A stretch of DNA of 64,000 nt from assembly GCF_012489685.1 (NCBI RefSeq), contig NC_080042.1, forward strand, positions 18,738,150 to 18,802,149, written 5' to 3'. Origin of the DNA: Lotus japonicus. Lineage: Eukaryota > Streptophyta > Magnoliopsida > Fabales > Fabaceae. Shown one piece after another: positions 35,101-46,846 of the stretch. Both the position numbers and the translations under genes were made by a program. The notes under the pieces are model-generated. The model ran no database searches and was not told where the DNA came from. It saw nothing but the letters and a program-made list of their open reading frames with translations. Numbering within the stretch: the stretch's first letter is position 1; each line of letters begins with the position of its first letter.

Positions 35101-35780
35101 TCTCTATCAGATTGTGTTATTCTAGACATGGATGGTAGTGTTTTGGGTAACCTGAGTAGAGGAAGTTTTGGTGGTTGTTTGCAGAATGCGGTCGTTGCTT
35201 GATTGGGAGGTTTCTTTGGTTTTCGATCGATGACCAAGATATTCTTCACCTTGATCTCCTTGATATTTTTTCTAGCTTGACTAGAGCCTAAGAGCTAAGT
35301 TTGCGTGTAGAGTTCCAAATGGACTCTAAGATATCTTTCTCTTTGGTGAAGCGTGTTCCTTCTCATCGCCATTGTTATGCTTCGTTTATCAAGGATATTG
35401 TTGATATCTTGGAGAGGCCTTGGAGGGTGTTGTTGAATCACATTGCGAGAGAAGGAAATTCCTATGCTGATTTTCATGCCAAGCATGATTATCGCCAAAA
35501 ATATCCTTTTGTTACTTTTTGACTCCCCCGGAAGGATTGGGCATCTAATTGCTTGTGGATTTCATATGAACCTCAATTTTTAGGCATTAATTTGGGGGGT
35601 AACCCGTTTATTTTTTGTTTGTTGTTTTTACTTTCTTTTCCTCTTGTACCAAAAATGTGGTTCAAGCTTCGTATCCTTGTTTCTATGAATAAAAATAACG
35701 CTCTGGTCAACCTCCACATAAACCCTACATTCAACGCACTTAGAGATGTATCGTATGAGAAATGTGTTCTTTTATGAGAA
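35101..35780 (+). pseudogene. LINE RNase H 3' fragment, plus strand
   Basis: The plus-strand reading near 35123 gives VILDMDGSVLGNLSRGSFGG, the start of a LINE RNase H (DGSVLGN). After a stop and frame change, 35301-35522 gives SKISFSLVKRVPSHRHCYAS to NHIAREGNSYADFHAKH, the end of that domain. The T/G-rich 3' UTR follows and ends near a CAATAAAA-like stretch. Endonuclease and RT are absent, so it is a 5'-truncated dead copy. Confidence 0.6.
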
Positions 35781-35789
35781 CATTAGAAT

Positions 35790-36830
35790 GAATCATATAA
35801 ACTATATATATGAATACATATGAAGTTGAGAAACATCTTCTTCAACATGGGTACTATAACCAAGTAAACAAAATGATGGCAAATACTTAGTCCCAACAGC
35901 AAAAATCTCCCAAGAACCGTACCCCACACGCAGGCAAAATGACAAACCAAAATCTCTAACGCCTACATCACGATCCCCATTTGAAAAACAAAGACTCGAC
36001 CCAGCCGAGAAAACCAAAGGACCAAACAACAACAAAAAAACCCAACAAGTACCACAGAGCTGAGACCTGAAACCTAAAGAAAGCATAAATAATAAAAATT
36101 AGACAACATAAGAAATTGGATGAGATAATAACAACTAGTAGCAAGAAACTTCAACACAGCCACCAGACCACCTCCGGAGTAGTGTCATTTAAGGACAAAA
36201 CATTGACGACAAAAGGAAACCGTAGCTTCAACTCCCTTGACTTAACCTACATAGTAGAGAAGATGGCCAATCCGAACTCCACTCCACGATACACCACCTT
36301 CGCGTCCTGCAATAGAAACTGAAAATCCATATCCATACAGAGTTGGACAAACTGAGGAGACCTGCCCACAACAACCACCGCAGTCACCCTTAATCCACAT
36401 GCTCTATCGCCGTGAAGACACACCTACCCACCATTGTCAAAAACTTGAAACCCTGCAGAAACAACAAACCCCAAAACCATCAAACCCAAGAGATGAAGCA
36501 ATCCACAATACTCATGAAGCAGATGCAAGTAGTGACATTTAAAGGAGACAGGAGAAACCCTTAGCAGCTTATATGAAGGGGAGGACCAATAGATCCACCG
36601 GCTAAGGACGGTCGCATTTACCGGATTGGAAGCTGGATGACCAGAATGGGAAGCCTTGAACCGCGGATGTGAAGGACGTCGGATCTCAGAACAAGTCGAA
36701 GGAAAAGGAGAAGAAGGGAGCTAACGAAAAGGAAGGATCAGAGAGGGGTTGTCATAGAGATAAGAGAAGTCAGAGGGCTTTTGTAGAGAGAAGATTTGAA
36801 AAGTAATATAGATTTGTTGAATGTCATATT
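35790..36830 (-). other. T-rich transcribed-looking block, unresolved
   Basis: Read on the minus strand this is a T/G-rich, stop-filled stretch with leader-like CT-rich wording (CTTCTCTCTACAAAAGCC at the right end) and LINE-tail-like wording at the left. It may be a LINE 5' leader, a retro-copied transcript or a MULE interior. I see no domain and make no functional call. Confidence 0.3.
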
Positions 36831-37171
36831 TAGATCATTTAGCATGACAATCAAAATTATACTGACTATCTAAATATTAAAAAATAAGAGTTCTTATTTT
36901 AATAAATTGTAAGATAAGGAATAAAAATTCGAATATTAAATAAATTAGAATGAAGAAAATAATATGCACCATAAGAGAAAAAAAAATATAAGATAATGAT
37001 TTAGTTTTAAAAATGGATAAATAATCTAAATTGAGTTAAAAATAAAAATCATAATAATTTGTTAAATTATTCAATTAAAAAAATTGATATTAAATGATAT
37101 TATAAAAAATTATAGGAATAAAATTTGAATCTATATTAAAAATAGTAATTTGATTTGCACAAAAACATTAA

Positions 37172-37720
37172 TATATTTTTTTGGTGAATGAGAAATTTAA
37201 ACGAAAACGACAAAGCTAAAGCTTTCCTAGACAACAAGGGAACAACAGAGTCCAAGGGTGAATCAAGGCTAGTGAAATTCACGTTGAGCATTAACTCCTA
37301 ATTTAGCAAGGAAATCTGCAGGACCACTGGCTTCACTAGGAATATGATGAAAGCAAACTTCCTAGTTGCGCGAAAGAAGGAGATGAATATCTATAAGAAA
37401 ACATGCACTTGCATGAAACTGGAACTTCTCATGACAAAGCATATCCATGATATCCAAACAATCAGACTTGCAGTACGCCTTCATAATGTCACTCTGCTAG
37501 AGCAACAATAAACCCATCTTCATAGCCTACAGTTCTCTGCTAACAAAGGATCCCTTCCTTGCATACCTGCATAAAAGCAAACCTGCAAGGCACCATGAAA
37601 ATCACGTATAACCCACCCATTCCCATACGGTTCGGAGAGAGGTTACACGCACTATCAATTGTGAGTTAGACAAAGCTCTCCGGAGGATGCTTTCAACAGA
37701 CTCCTTCTAGCTCACATGAT
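37172..37720 (-). pseudogene. Decayed LINE RNase H 3' fragment, minus strand
   Basis: Minus-strand pieces in shifting frames read GNGWVIRDFHGAL, MKAYCKSDCLDIMDMLCHE and HIPSEASGPADFLAKLG. These are the ordered motifs of a LINE RNase H domain (catalytic Asp/Glu region, SDC, final ADxLAKxG). The 3' UTR runs to a short A tail (T run at about 37176-37182, after CTCATTCACC). Multiple stops show old decay. Confidence 0.6.
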
Positions 37721-38809
37721 TATATTTTACTCGAAGCACCTAATGTTGACCCTGGAGGGGGTGGAAATGGTTATTAAAAACCTCTTTCTATTTTGAGATT
37801 TTGTTCTTTAATAAAGATACAAATACAATACAACTTATCTTGTACCATATGGCATATGTGGAATAAGGCGTAAGCAAAGGAGGTTATAGGCGTGCATCTA
37901 TTTTTGATGATGTTGATCTAACATTTGGTTCTTAGCTTGACATATTTCGTACCACGTTTATGGTATGCTACATGTGAATGACATTTATTTCATGCGATAT
38001 TATCCTCATGGTCGGTTGATAGCATCTTCTATAGGCCAATAGATGTTGGCGGTTGGTTTACGTGTAATTCGATTAATCATCCTTCATTAAGTTTTAACAT
38101 TTCTTTCATTTACATTTAGGATTTAGGTTTATGTTGGCTAAAAAAATGGGATATACTTAACGCCAATTCATTTAACATGAGTTATTTTTCAATGTTAACT
38201 ATTATGGTCAATTTTGTGGTTTATTTCACTCTAGGTCGGACTGCAAAGGTAGCTAAAAATACAACTGTGAAGCTTTTCCAAAATGATCAATGTAGCTATG
38301 ATTGAGGTCATCCATCCTTCACGGCATCAGTACCACTTTTTTGTTCGTTTACCAACGGTTTAACTGTAGTCATAGTCATGCAAATTGTTCCCCCAAAGTT
38401 ATAGGATACACTAACAATTACGTATGTCAACGTTACCTATTCTTTGCAATAGATTTGCATAGTACTCTAGGGCTAAGAATGACAACTGCTACCTATATTT
38501 GAGAATTCCTTGGGGACAACCCTATTTGGAACCCTGACTTCGGGAATTTTTTCCTTGTAGGGATGGGGATGAGAATGAAAGTCTCCCAAATATATTTTTT
38601 GGGAAAAACAACACTTCCTTTATTTTCAAAAGTAAACCTCTTTTTCGAAATTGTACATGGATTAGACTTTTACATAATTACATTACATAACCTTCACAAG
38701 ATTAACATGAGACAATTTACTTTTACTAAGAAAAAAAAGATAAATCTCTTCTTTCCCCAATAGAATCTTGTAACCAAATTATAGTCTACCATATTGAAAA
38801 TATCCATTT
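37721..38809. other. AT-rich spacer, nothing recognised
   Basis: No conserved ORF and no terminal repeats. A GGGGATGGGGATGAG-like stretch near 38555 recurs loosely near 43530. Confidence 0.5.
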
Positions 38810-39692
38810 TGTAATTACAGTTCTCGCACAGGACAGATGTCGAACGCGATGCTATGACAACCGGTTCGAAAACTGACTAATTGTAACAACATAAACTTTA
38901 AAAAACAGAAGTAAACAGGACACAGTAATTGTTAGCCCAGTTCAATGAAAAACTTTCACATACGTCTGGAGGGTTTTCACCCAAAGAAATGAAATTCACT
39001 ATCTCAAGATTCAGGAAATACAAACACTCATGAACACCACAATTCATAGTTCACTTCCTAATCTACCCAGTGTATTTCTACTTAGTATCCTAACCTAAGT
39101 ATGAGAGTCCCTTTCACTTTCCCTCAATCACTGCCACAATGATTGGTAACAAACAATCAACAATCAGAGTTTGAAGAATCAAAGAACACAGAACACAACT
39201 TTGCTTTAGAGAAACAGGGAGCAAAGTTTGTTCACAAGAAACAAGGACAAATAACAATGAACAATCCTAAAACACTTGATCTCTCTCTATTAGCTTCGGT
39301 GATCTTCAAGCTTTAGGTCTTCATCCTTTTTTATATACTTCAGCAGCAGCAGCAAAGGCACTAGGGTTTGTTGGGTTGAAGTAACAGATTGCAACAACAA
39401 AACAAATCAAAACTGAATCTCCAAGATATTGTTTTGTTTTTCAAAAGTAAAGATAGAAACAAATCTTTTAACAAAGATTGTTTCAACAAATAACAACCCA
39501 CAAATAAAACCCTTCTGGAACAGCTACTTGATCCTCAAGTAACTATAAAAACATATCTTCATAAAATCTTCAAGGGCCCACATCACGTTCCAAGCAAAGG
39601 ACTGATGTCCTAGCTTCACGAAATCAGATGTCAAGGCATCTGCTTCGACATCAGGTTGTTTTTGACAAAATGCAGACAACAATGTAACAACA
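38810..39692 (-). repeat. 3' LTR of the Gag-only element
   Basis: An 883-bp direct repeat of 42221-43105, with scattered substitutions and small indels. Confidence 0.93.
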
Positions 39693-40133
39693 ATCTCCCC
39701 CTTTGTCAAATTTTGTCTAAAACAACTTGAGAATCAGAGAGGGTAAAAATAGAGAATCAATTCTCCCCCTTAAGCATAGCTCCCCTCAAATGATGCATCC
39801 ATACCAACAACTAGCATAGTTTGAACATAGAACATAGCAGCTAAACACACTAACTATCCAACAAATACAAACCAGTAAACCATGAGCAACTTGAACATAA
39901 CACAGTAGCAGCTTGGAGTACTACACAACCAGTTACTTGCTTTGTCTTGAAAGTGTCTTCAAATTATTACAGACCAAAGCTACAAAATAGAAAAGCTACC
40001 AAGTAGAAAACATAGTCTTCACAGTAACAGAAACAACCAAACTACTCCCCCTTTTTAACACAAATTTGGCAAAGGTGCTTCAAGAAAGTACACTTTGTGC
40101 ACAGAACAGTACACAGAACAGATGGTCATAGAG

Positions 40134-42194
40134 TTATTGCAGACCAACTTCAACAAGAAAGTCCATGATCTCCTTGCACTCCTGAGCTTCTTGACTACAC
40201 TCTCTCTCACAAGCAATCTTTCCCTGACAAACACATTTCCACTTCTGAACATTTGCTTCAGGATGGAATAACACATTGTCTATAGGAGTAGGGGAAACAT
40301 TCACATGAACTCTCTTGTCACTTACCTTTTTCCTAGCATAAGGCATAATGTCCTTCACATCTGGTTCAACATTCGTCTTTGAATCACTAACATGAACTTT
40401 CTTCCATTTCAGAGATCTTGTCTTGGTACACAGACTTTCCTTCTTTCCTTCCTTCTTATCCAATACAACAGAAACATCCTTGTTGGTCCTGAGAAAATGC
40501 CTAGGAGCCTTCACAATATATTTCTTCTCCTTCTCTTCAAGCCCTCTTGGTTTCCACTCTTTCCTTGCTGGAGCTACTTGTGGATTAGTCCTTGGTTGAT
40601 CATGAGAATGAGGATATCCATATAGCTTGTAACAGTAGGGCCTTATATGACCAAGTTTGCCACAGTGATGACATCTCCAAGTAGATTTCTTGGATTTTCT
40701 GAACTGAGGGTACACATGTCGTACAGAATGATGCAACATTGGGTCTGGCATTGGTTGTTTAGTTTGCTTTTCAGATGAAGCAGACTTATTTGCATTCTTG
40801 TAGCTGAAGCCTATCCCTTCCATATCTCCAACTGTTTTCCCAACTTCCAGAATCTCCTCTAACACATTGGTACTATTATTCATCATACGAATAGACTTTG
40901 TCATACCTTCAAGTTTTGAGTTCAAAAGAGTAACTTCCTCTTGTAAGCTACCATTGATGATTAGAAGTTGCTTCTTTTCCGCAAGTAGATTATTGACGTT
41001 CTTTACTTCTTCTTGCAAACTAGCATTAGTGCTCTGAAGCTTCTCATTCTCCTCACGCAATTTGCTGATGATCTTTACTTCTTCTTGCAAGATGGAGTTA
41101 TTACTCTGAAGTTGCTTCTTCTCAGCAACCAAATCCTTGACTTCTTTTCTCATTTTCTCACCATACGTACATGATTCCTCCCACTTAGCCAGTAACAATT
41201 TGTAGGTTTCAACTAGTTCTTCCTCATCACCATCACTTGAGTCAGCATCAGAATAGCACTTCCCAATGAGAGCCTTTACATGAATAGCCTTGGTTGTATC
41301 ATTCTCATGTTTGCCTTTGAGTTGAAATTCAGTATTCTTCACATTGTTCGACACATTGTCCAGGACATTTGTATTTGACGTTCTGCCCAAACTCTTCAAC
41401 GCTTTGTTAAGTAATGATATAGCTTCTGCAATACTTGCATCAGTATCCTTCTCCCTCTGATCTTCATCTTCTTCAGTGTTGGACACAAAAGTTATACTCT
41501 TCGCCTTCTTCTCAGATCTACCATTAAGAGACATCTCAAAGGTTTGCAAGGAACCAATGAGTTCATCAACCTTGATGTTACTGATGTCTTGAGCTTCTTC
41601 AATGGCAGTTACCTTCATATCAAACCTCTTGGGGAGAGACCTGAGAATCTTTCTTGCTAACTTTTCTTCAGACATGGGTTCCCCTATGGCAAAAGAAGAG
41701 TTGGCTAGATCCCTTATACGCATGTGAAACTCATATATGGATTCATCCTCATTCATCTTCATAGTTTCAAACTGAGTTGTGAGAAGCTGAAGCTTTGACA
41801 TACGAACTCTTGATGTTCCTTCATGGACAGTCTTGAGAATCTCCCATGCTTCTTTAGCCACAGTACATGTGTTGATTAACCTGAACATATTTTTGTCAAC
41901 TCCATTAAAAATAGCATTCAAGGCTTTGGAGTTTCCAAGAGCTTCGTCATCTTCTTTCTTTGTCCACTTTTCTTCAGGCTTCAATTCAGTTGTGGATGCT
42001 ATCACAGGATGTTTCCACCCCTTGACTATTGCCTTCCATGTTATACTGTCCATAGATTTGAGAAACACCATCATTCGAGCCTTCCAGTAGTCATAATTGG
42101 TACCATCCAAAATTGGTGGCATATAGATTGATCTTCTTCCGTCCATAATGTTGTCCTTGAGAACAGAAAATATTCCCTGGAGCTCACCCAACAT
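40134..42194 (-). CDS. gag: Gag of the non-autonomous element, env-like C-terminus
   Basis: An uninterrupted 686-codon frame from ATG 42194, 27 bp from the LTR. The N-terminal 240 residues are copia/Sirevirus Gag (LDGTNYDYWKARM, RILKTVHE-type helix, ILRSLPKRFDMKVTAIEEA). Residues about 315-430 form a long coiled coil built from repeated SLQEEV/LAEKKQL units. The zinc knuckle CHHCGKLGHIRPYC lies near residue 505. The last 60 residues (HVNVSPTPIDNVLFH to ECKEIMDFLVEVG) resemble the N-terminal part of the envelope-like domain that follows pol in legume Sireviruses. This suggests that deletion of pol fused gag to the start of that ORF. The open frame suggests recent or continuing constraint. Confidence 0.8.
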   Translation of the reverse strand: MLGELQGIFSVLKDNIMDGRRSIYMPPILDGTNYDYWKARMMVFLKSMDSITWKAIVKGWKHPVIASTTELKPEEKWTKKEDDEALGNSKALNAIFNGVDKNMFRLINTCTVAKEAWEILKTVHEGTSRVRMSKLQLLTTQFETMKMNEDESIYEFHMRIRDLANSSFAIGEPMSEEKLARKILRSLPKRFDMKVTAIEEAQDISNIKVDELIGSLQTFEMSLNGRSEKKAKSITFVSNTEEDEDQREKDTDASIAEAISLLNKALKSLGRTSNTNVLDNVSNNVKNTEFQLKGKHENDTTKAIHVKALIGKCYSDADSSDGDEEELVETYKLLLAKWEESCTYGEKMRKEVKDLVAEKKQLQSNNSILQEEVKIISKLREENEKLQSTNASLQEEVKNVNNLLAEKKQLLIINGSLQEEVTLLNSKLEGMTKSIRMMNNSTNVLEEILEVGKTVGDMEGIGFSYKNANKSASSEKQTKQPMPDPMLHHSVRHVYPQFRKSKKSTWRCHHCGKLGHIRPYCYKLYGYPHSHDQPRTNPQVAPARKEWKPRGLEEKEKKYIVKAPRHFLRTNKDVSVVLDKKEGKKESLCTKTRSLKWKKVHVSDSKTNVEPDVKDIMPYARKKVSDKRVHVNVSPTPIDNVLFHPEANVQKWKCVCQGKIACERECSQEAQECKEIMDFLVEVGLQ

Positions 42195-42202
42195 AATAGG
42201 GT

Positions 42203-42218
42203 GCCTGCTCTGATACCA
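42203..42218 (-). other. Primer-binding site of the Gag-only element
   Basis: TGGTATCAGAGCAGGC on the minus strand, a perfect initiator tRNA-Met type match two bases inside the LTR. Confidence 0.9.
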
Positions 42219-42220
42219 AT

Positions 42221-43105
42221 TGTAATTACGGTTCTCGCACAGGACAGATGTCGAACGCGATGCTAGGACAACCGGTTCGACAACTGACTAACAGTAACAC
42301 CATAAACTTTAAAAAACAGAAGTAAACAGGACACAGTAATTGTTAACCCAGTTCAGTGAAAAACTTTCACCTATGTCTGGAGGGTTTTCACCCAAAGAAA
42401 GGCAATCCACTATCTCAAGATTCAGGAATTACAGACACTCATGAACACCACAGTTCATAGTTCACTTCCTAATCTACCCAGTGTATTTCTACTTAGTATC
42501 CTAACCTAATTATGAGAGCCCCTCTCACTTTCCCTCAATCACTGCCACAATGATTGGTAACAAACAATCAACAATCAGAGTTTGAAGAATCAAAGAACAC
42601 AGAACACAACTTGCTTTATAGAATCAGGGAGCAAAGTTTGTTCACAAGAAACAAGGACAAAGAACAATGAACAACCCTAAAACACTTGATCTCTCTCTAT
42701 TAGCTTCGGTGATCTTCAAGCTTTAGGTATACATCCCTTTTTATATACTTCAGCAGCAGTAGCAAAGGCACTAGGGTTTGCTTGGGTTGAAGTAATAGAT
42801 TGCAACAACAAAACAAATCAAAACTGAATCTCCAAGATATTGTTTTTTTTTTTTCAAAAGTAAAGATAGAAACAAATCTTTTAACAAAGATTGTTTCAAC
42901 AAATAACAACCCACAAATAAAACCCTTCTGGAACAGCTACTTGATCCTCAAGTAACTATAAAAACATATCTTCATAAAATCTTCAAGGGCCCACATCACG
43001 TTCCAAGCAAATGACTGATGTCCTAGCTTCACGAAATCAGATGTCAAGGCATCTGCTTAGACATCAGGTTGTTTTTGACAAAATGCAGACAACAATGTAA
43101 CAACA
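42221..43105 (-). repeat. 5' LTR of the Gag-only element
   Basis: An 885-bp direct repeat of 38810-39692. The minus-strand TATATAAAAAGG-type box near 42740-42752 is a plausible promoter. Confidence 0.93.
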
Positions 43106-44555
43106 CATTTATTCTGCACGACACTAATTAAGGTTTCCATTTTAGTCCACTTCTACTTCTGATGCAGTTCAACCATTATACACCAAGGTCCACATACTTA
43201 ATTATGACATGATAGCATAAATATATACATAAAAGTTCTTACTACACAGGAATGAAATTTTTTATAACTTATTTGATGTCATATTATTAATAAGTATTAG
43301 AATGATTTCAGAATTGAAGGATGGAACGAACGAAAGAAAGAATGATTTTAGAGCTGTGTTGTGATATCCCATGGCAATGAAGAGAGGCATGTTGGTTTAA
43401 ATGAAAATACAATAATATATTTAATAAAATATTAAATAGATGATAAATAAATATAAAATTATAATAGGCCCTAAACATAGCTCATTATAAAAGGCAAAAA
43501 AACTAATTTTAATAAAACTTTGTCGTAGGGATGGGGGATGAGGACGGGGATGTGAAGAGAGAAAGAACTCCCACCCGTTGCCATCCTTATCTATGACAAG
43601 ACTTTGAGAAGTTGTTTTCAATTGTATAGAATAGACAATAATTATCATGGAATCCTAAAATTAATTTGACAAGTTATGAGATTTCTTGACGCTAAAAATG
43701 AAGTGTGAAAAATGGCGGTTTGAATGTGGCATTTAGATATAACCGCCAGTATTTTGTGTAAGAGATTAGTTCTTCAACCTTCATAATGTATATGAAAGAT
43801 ACGTTGGTATCAACTGCCACTACTCATATTCAAGTATGCTCAACCCTTTTTAATTGCATGCATCCTCAAATTTTTCAACGCTCCCAATTGTCAAGATGTG
43901 CGGTCCACTTTTACTCTTCCCCAAAGACTCAAATTATCTCTATTTTTTATTTTTGAATTAGAGTTTTTGTTTCTCCCTTGCTTCCTCGTTGTTGATTACA
44001 AGTGTCGATGAACTTCTCTCCCCCATGAGATTATCATGTATGATGTATGATTTACATCTTCCATTCTTCTCACTTATTTGAGAATATTGAGTTACATGGT
44101 TGTCTATGGTATTTGAAACATCATTATTCTCATTTCGTGGGAGAATATTCACTTGTCTAAGTACCTTTGTTGTCTGTTCATTTTGATTTCAAGATAGTCC
44201 CCTTTTCTTTATTTTCTTTCTTTATTGTTAGTCGATTTTTCCTCTTTTCAATAAAGTACACTTTAAATTTATCCTAAAGGTATGTCATGAACTGACATCT
44301 TAGCTGTGAGTAACAGCTGTGGGGACAATAAGCGACAATGGAAAAAAAAACAGATCCCAAAGTCTTAAGAATCAAGAGGGCTTGAAGAAGATGTTCATAG
44401 AACAAGTGAACAAACATGATTTATTTTTCATTTGTTTATTTTAGATTTAATTATTGTTTTGCCTCTCATTCACAAATATTTTTCTGTTTTCGTAATTATA
44501 ATTTAAAAGAAACAAGTAGTTAATAACGCAATCTCAGTGAGACGATACTTTTAGG
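43106..44555. other. Spacer with one small unrecognised ORF
   Basis: Mostly AT-rich. A 64-codon minus-strand ORF at 43958-44152 (MNILPRNENNDVSNTIDNHV...) has a protein-like composition but no known motif. I would not call it a gene. Confidence 0.4.
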
Positions 44556-45702
44556 AGTAAAATACACTCACCCCCCTCAAGATTTGTGAGAATAACACTA
44601 AGCTCCATTCTTATCCAAAATATGCACTCCACCCCAATAATAATCTCACAATTACACTTAACTCAATTCTTCTCTAAATTCTACACTCCACCCCACCCCC
44701 TTTAACACCATCCAAAAGATGCTAACGGAATATTCTTTTAACTCAAAATTAATTAATTTAAATATAAATACATTACATTATCTTCTAACTAAATAATAAA
44801 TATACTTTTTTAAATAAAAAAAGTAGCACGAGATAATCATTGCTCATTCAAGTAAACAAATCCTTGTTATTTGGAGGGCATCACAAATGATTTACAATAA
44901 AGCATGTTCTGGCCTTCTTGGTGTAATTCCAAATTCATAGAACTAGAACATTTCTTAAACGAGAACAACTTCTGTTTTACTTCTTCCAGATCTGAGTTAC
45001 GTAGCTTCCAGCTAAGTTTGAAATCATCCTCTTCAAGGCAACAACATTTTCCATATCAAATTTAGCAAAACTTAACTCAATGTCAGAACCATCAAAACTC
45101 AAAAACTTTACCACTAAGTTTACTAAAAAAATTTGTCAATAAGATTACTAAACTTTCAAAATATAATTGTGTTATGACGATATGTGATTACCTTAGTTAT
45201 TAGGTTGTATGAGCACTTGAGCACATGACATTTTAAGTTCTAAAATATAAGTTGTTTAAGGTTATACACAGGTATTAAGAACTCATCATTTGATAAATAT
45301 TTTGACTGAAATGCTCCATATTTAAATTTGAGTTATATTAGAGAGAGAAATATTTTGACCATAATAAACATCAAGTTTAATTATTATTTTTTATTTGGAG
45401 GTATTTAAAATATTTTATAAATATTTAGAATATTTAAAAAATTATAGTACAATTATTATTTGGTTAGAGGATAATGTAATTTATTTATCATTTATATTTT
45501 AATTAATTAATTTGAGTTAAAGGAATATTCTGTTAGCATCTTTTGGATGGTGTTAAAGGGGTGGGGTTGAGTGAAGATTTCAGAGAAGAATTGAGCTAAG
45601 TGTAATTATGAGATTATTATTGGGGTGAAGTGTATATTTTGGATAAGAATGGAGTTAAGTGTTATTCTCACAAACCTTGAGGGGGGTGAGTGTATTTTAC
45701 TC
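44556..45702. mobile_element. TIR element with 9-bp target duplication (MULE-like)
   Basis: Terminal inverted repeats of about 220 bp begin GAGTAAAATACACTCACCCC on the left and the complementary wording on the right. They run to the TTAATTAATTTGAGTTAAA / TTAACTCAAAATTAATTAA region. The flanks TACTTTTAG (44547-44555) and TACTTTTAT (45703-45711) match at eight of nine bases. The interior of about 700 bp is AT-rich with no transposase or recognisable gene. Long TIRs plus a 9-bp duplication fit a non-autonomous Mutator-like element. Confidence 0.78.
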
Positions 45703-46846
45703 TACTTTTATTATTGCGATAGAAATGTGCACTTGTGGAATATCAACACATAAGTTTGTTTGATTCTCAACTTCAAACTTAAAGGGTTGCATATCTTCCC
45801 ACTTGGTCAGACTATGGGACATGCTCTCCTATTAAGGTGATCACAGTCCAGCCCAGACTTATATGTGCTCAAAAGACTCATTAAGGGATGCGTACTCTCT
45901 TACATGTTAGTAACTGCTATGTAAACCACAACAACTATAAAGAAGAAACAGATCTTCAAGAAACAAGAATCATAGAATGAATATTCGTAGTGAAATGGAA
46001 ATAGATAGTACATAAGGAGGATGTGAGTGTCGCCTAACATGCGTATAAAAAGAAATTGACAACACTATAAAACAAAGAAAATTACAGATCATGCTACAAT
46101 AGAAAAGTCCTAATTGGCAGAATAAAATGAGCTAAAAAAAATGATAAGAATGTTCATTTGTTAACTGTACTGGGCCATAATAATAATGTTTAAGGTTTCT
46201 TTCCCGCACTAACTTATTAGTATCAGTTGTAACCTTTGCTTCTTTCAATTATTTAATTACACCTTATGTTGCATCTATTTGAGTAACATAATTCAAACTT
46301 TGTGTGAATAAATTTTCACTAACATAAATGAAAGAGATACTACCTACAAATAATAATGTTAGAGAGTTCATGATAACTTTTTTAACAGCATTAACATTTC
46401 CAAGAGTTGTAGCTGTCATTAAAATTTACAGTTCTTTTACCAATAAAGACATACTACCTAGAATGAAAGTGCATTTTCATTTTTTCAACTAGTATATCCA
46501 AACACACTAAAAGGGTAGATGAATGACATATCTAATTAGAAATACCAATTAAATTCATTAAATATCATTGACATTTAGCTAAGTATATTTACATGGATGT
46601 AACCAAATCAACAACTCTATGCAGATCATTCTCATGGTGATAACATAAAATATTTAAGAAGATACTCAATACAACATCTTATATAACAAAATAACATGTT
46701 TTTTACACATAAACCGTCTCAAGAACACAAGATTTGAGTTTCCAACATATTCCTTTAAACTACTTAGATATTCATTCAAATTAAGTCAAGTCATATTTAT
46801 AATGCTTACACCCAACTCCTTCTATCTACACTTATATGAATGGAGT
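45703..46846. other. 3' flank of the host gene
   Basis: AT-rich. The part adjoining 46846 probably contains the 3' UTR and polyadenylation region of the minus-strand host gene. Nothing else is recognised. Confidence 0.45.

Larger units (their letters stand above)
38810..43105 (-). mobile_element. Non-autonomous LTR retrotransposon encoding only Gag (TR-GAG type)
   Basis: LTRs are at 42221-43105 (5', 885 bp) and 38810-39692 (3', 883 bp), both TG...CA type (TGTAATTAC ... GTAACAACA on the plus strand). The flanking target duplication is CATTT (38805-38809 and 43106-43110). The primer-binding site TGGTATCAGAGCAGG lies at 42203-42218, and a polypurine tract (AAAGGGGGAGAT on the minus strand) abuts the 3' LTR. 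The only internal gene is gag; protease, integrase, RT and RNase H are absent. Such Gag-only elements are called TR-GAG and depend on related autonomous copies. The LTRs differ at more positions than those of the Sirevirus, so it is older. Confidence 0.9.
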
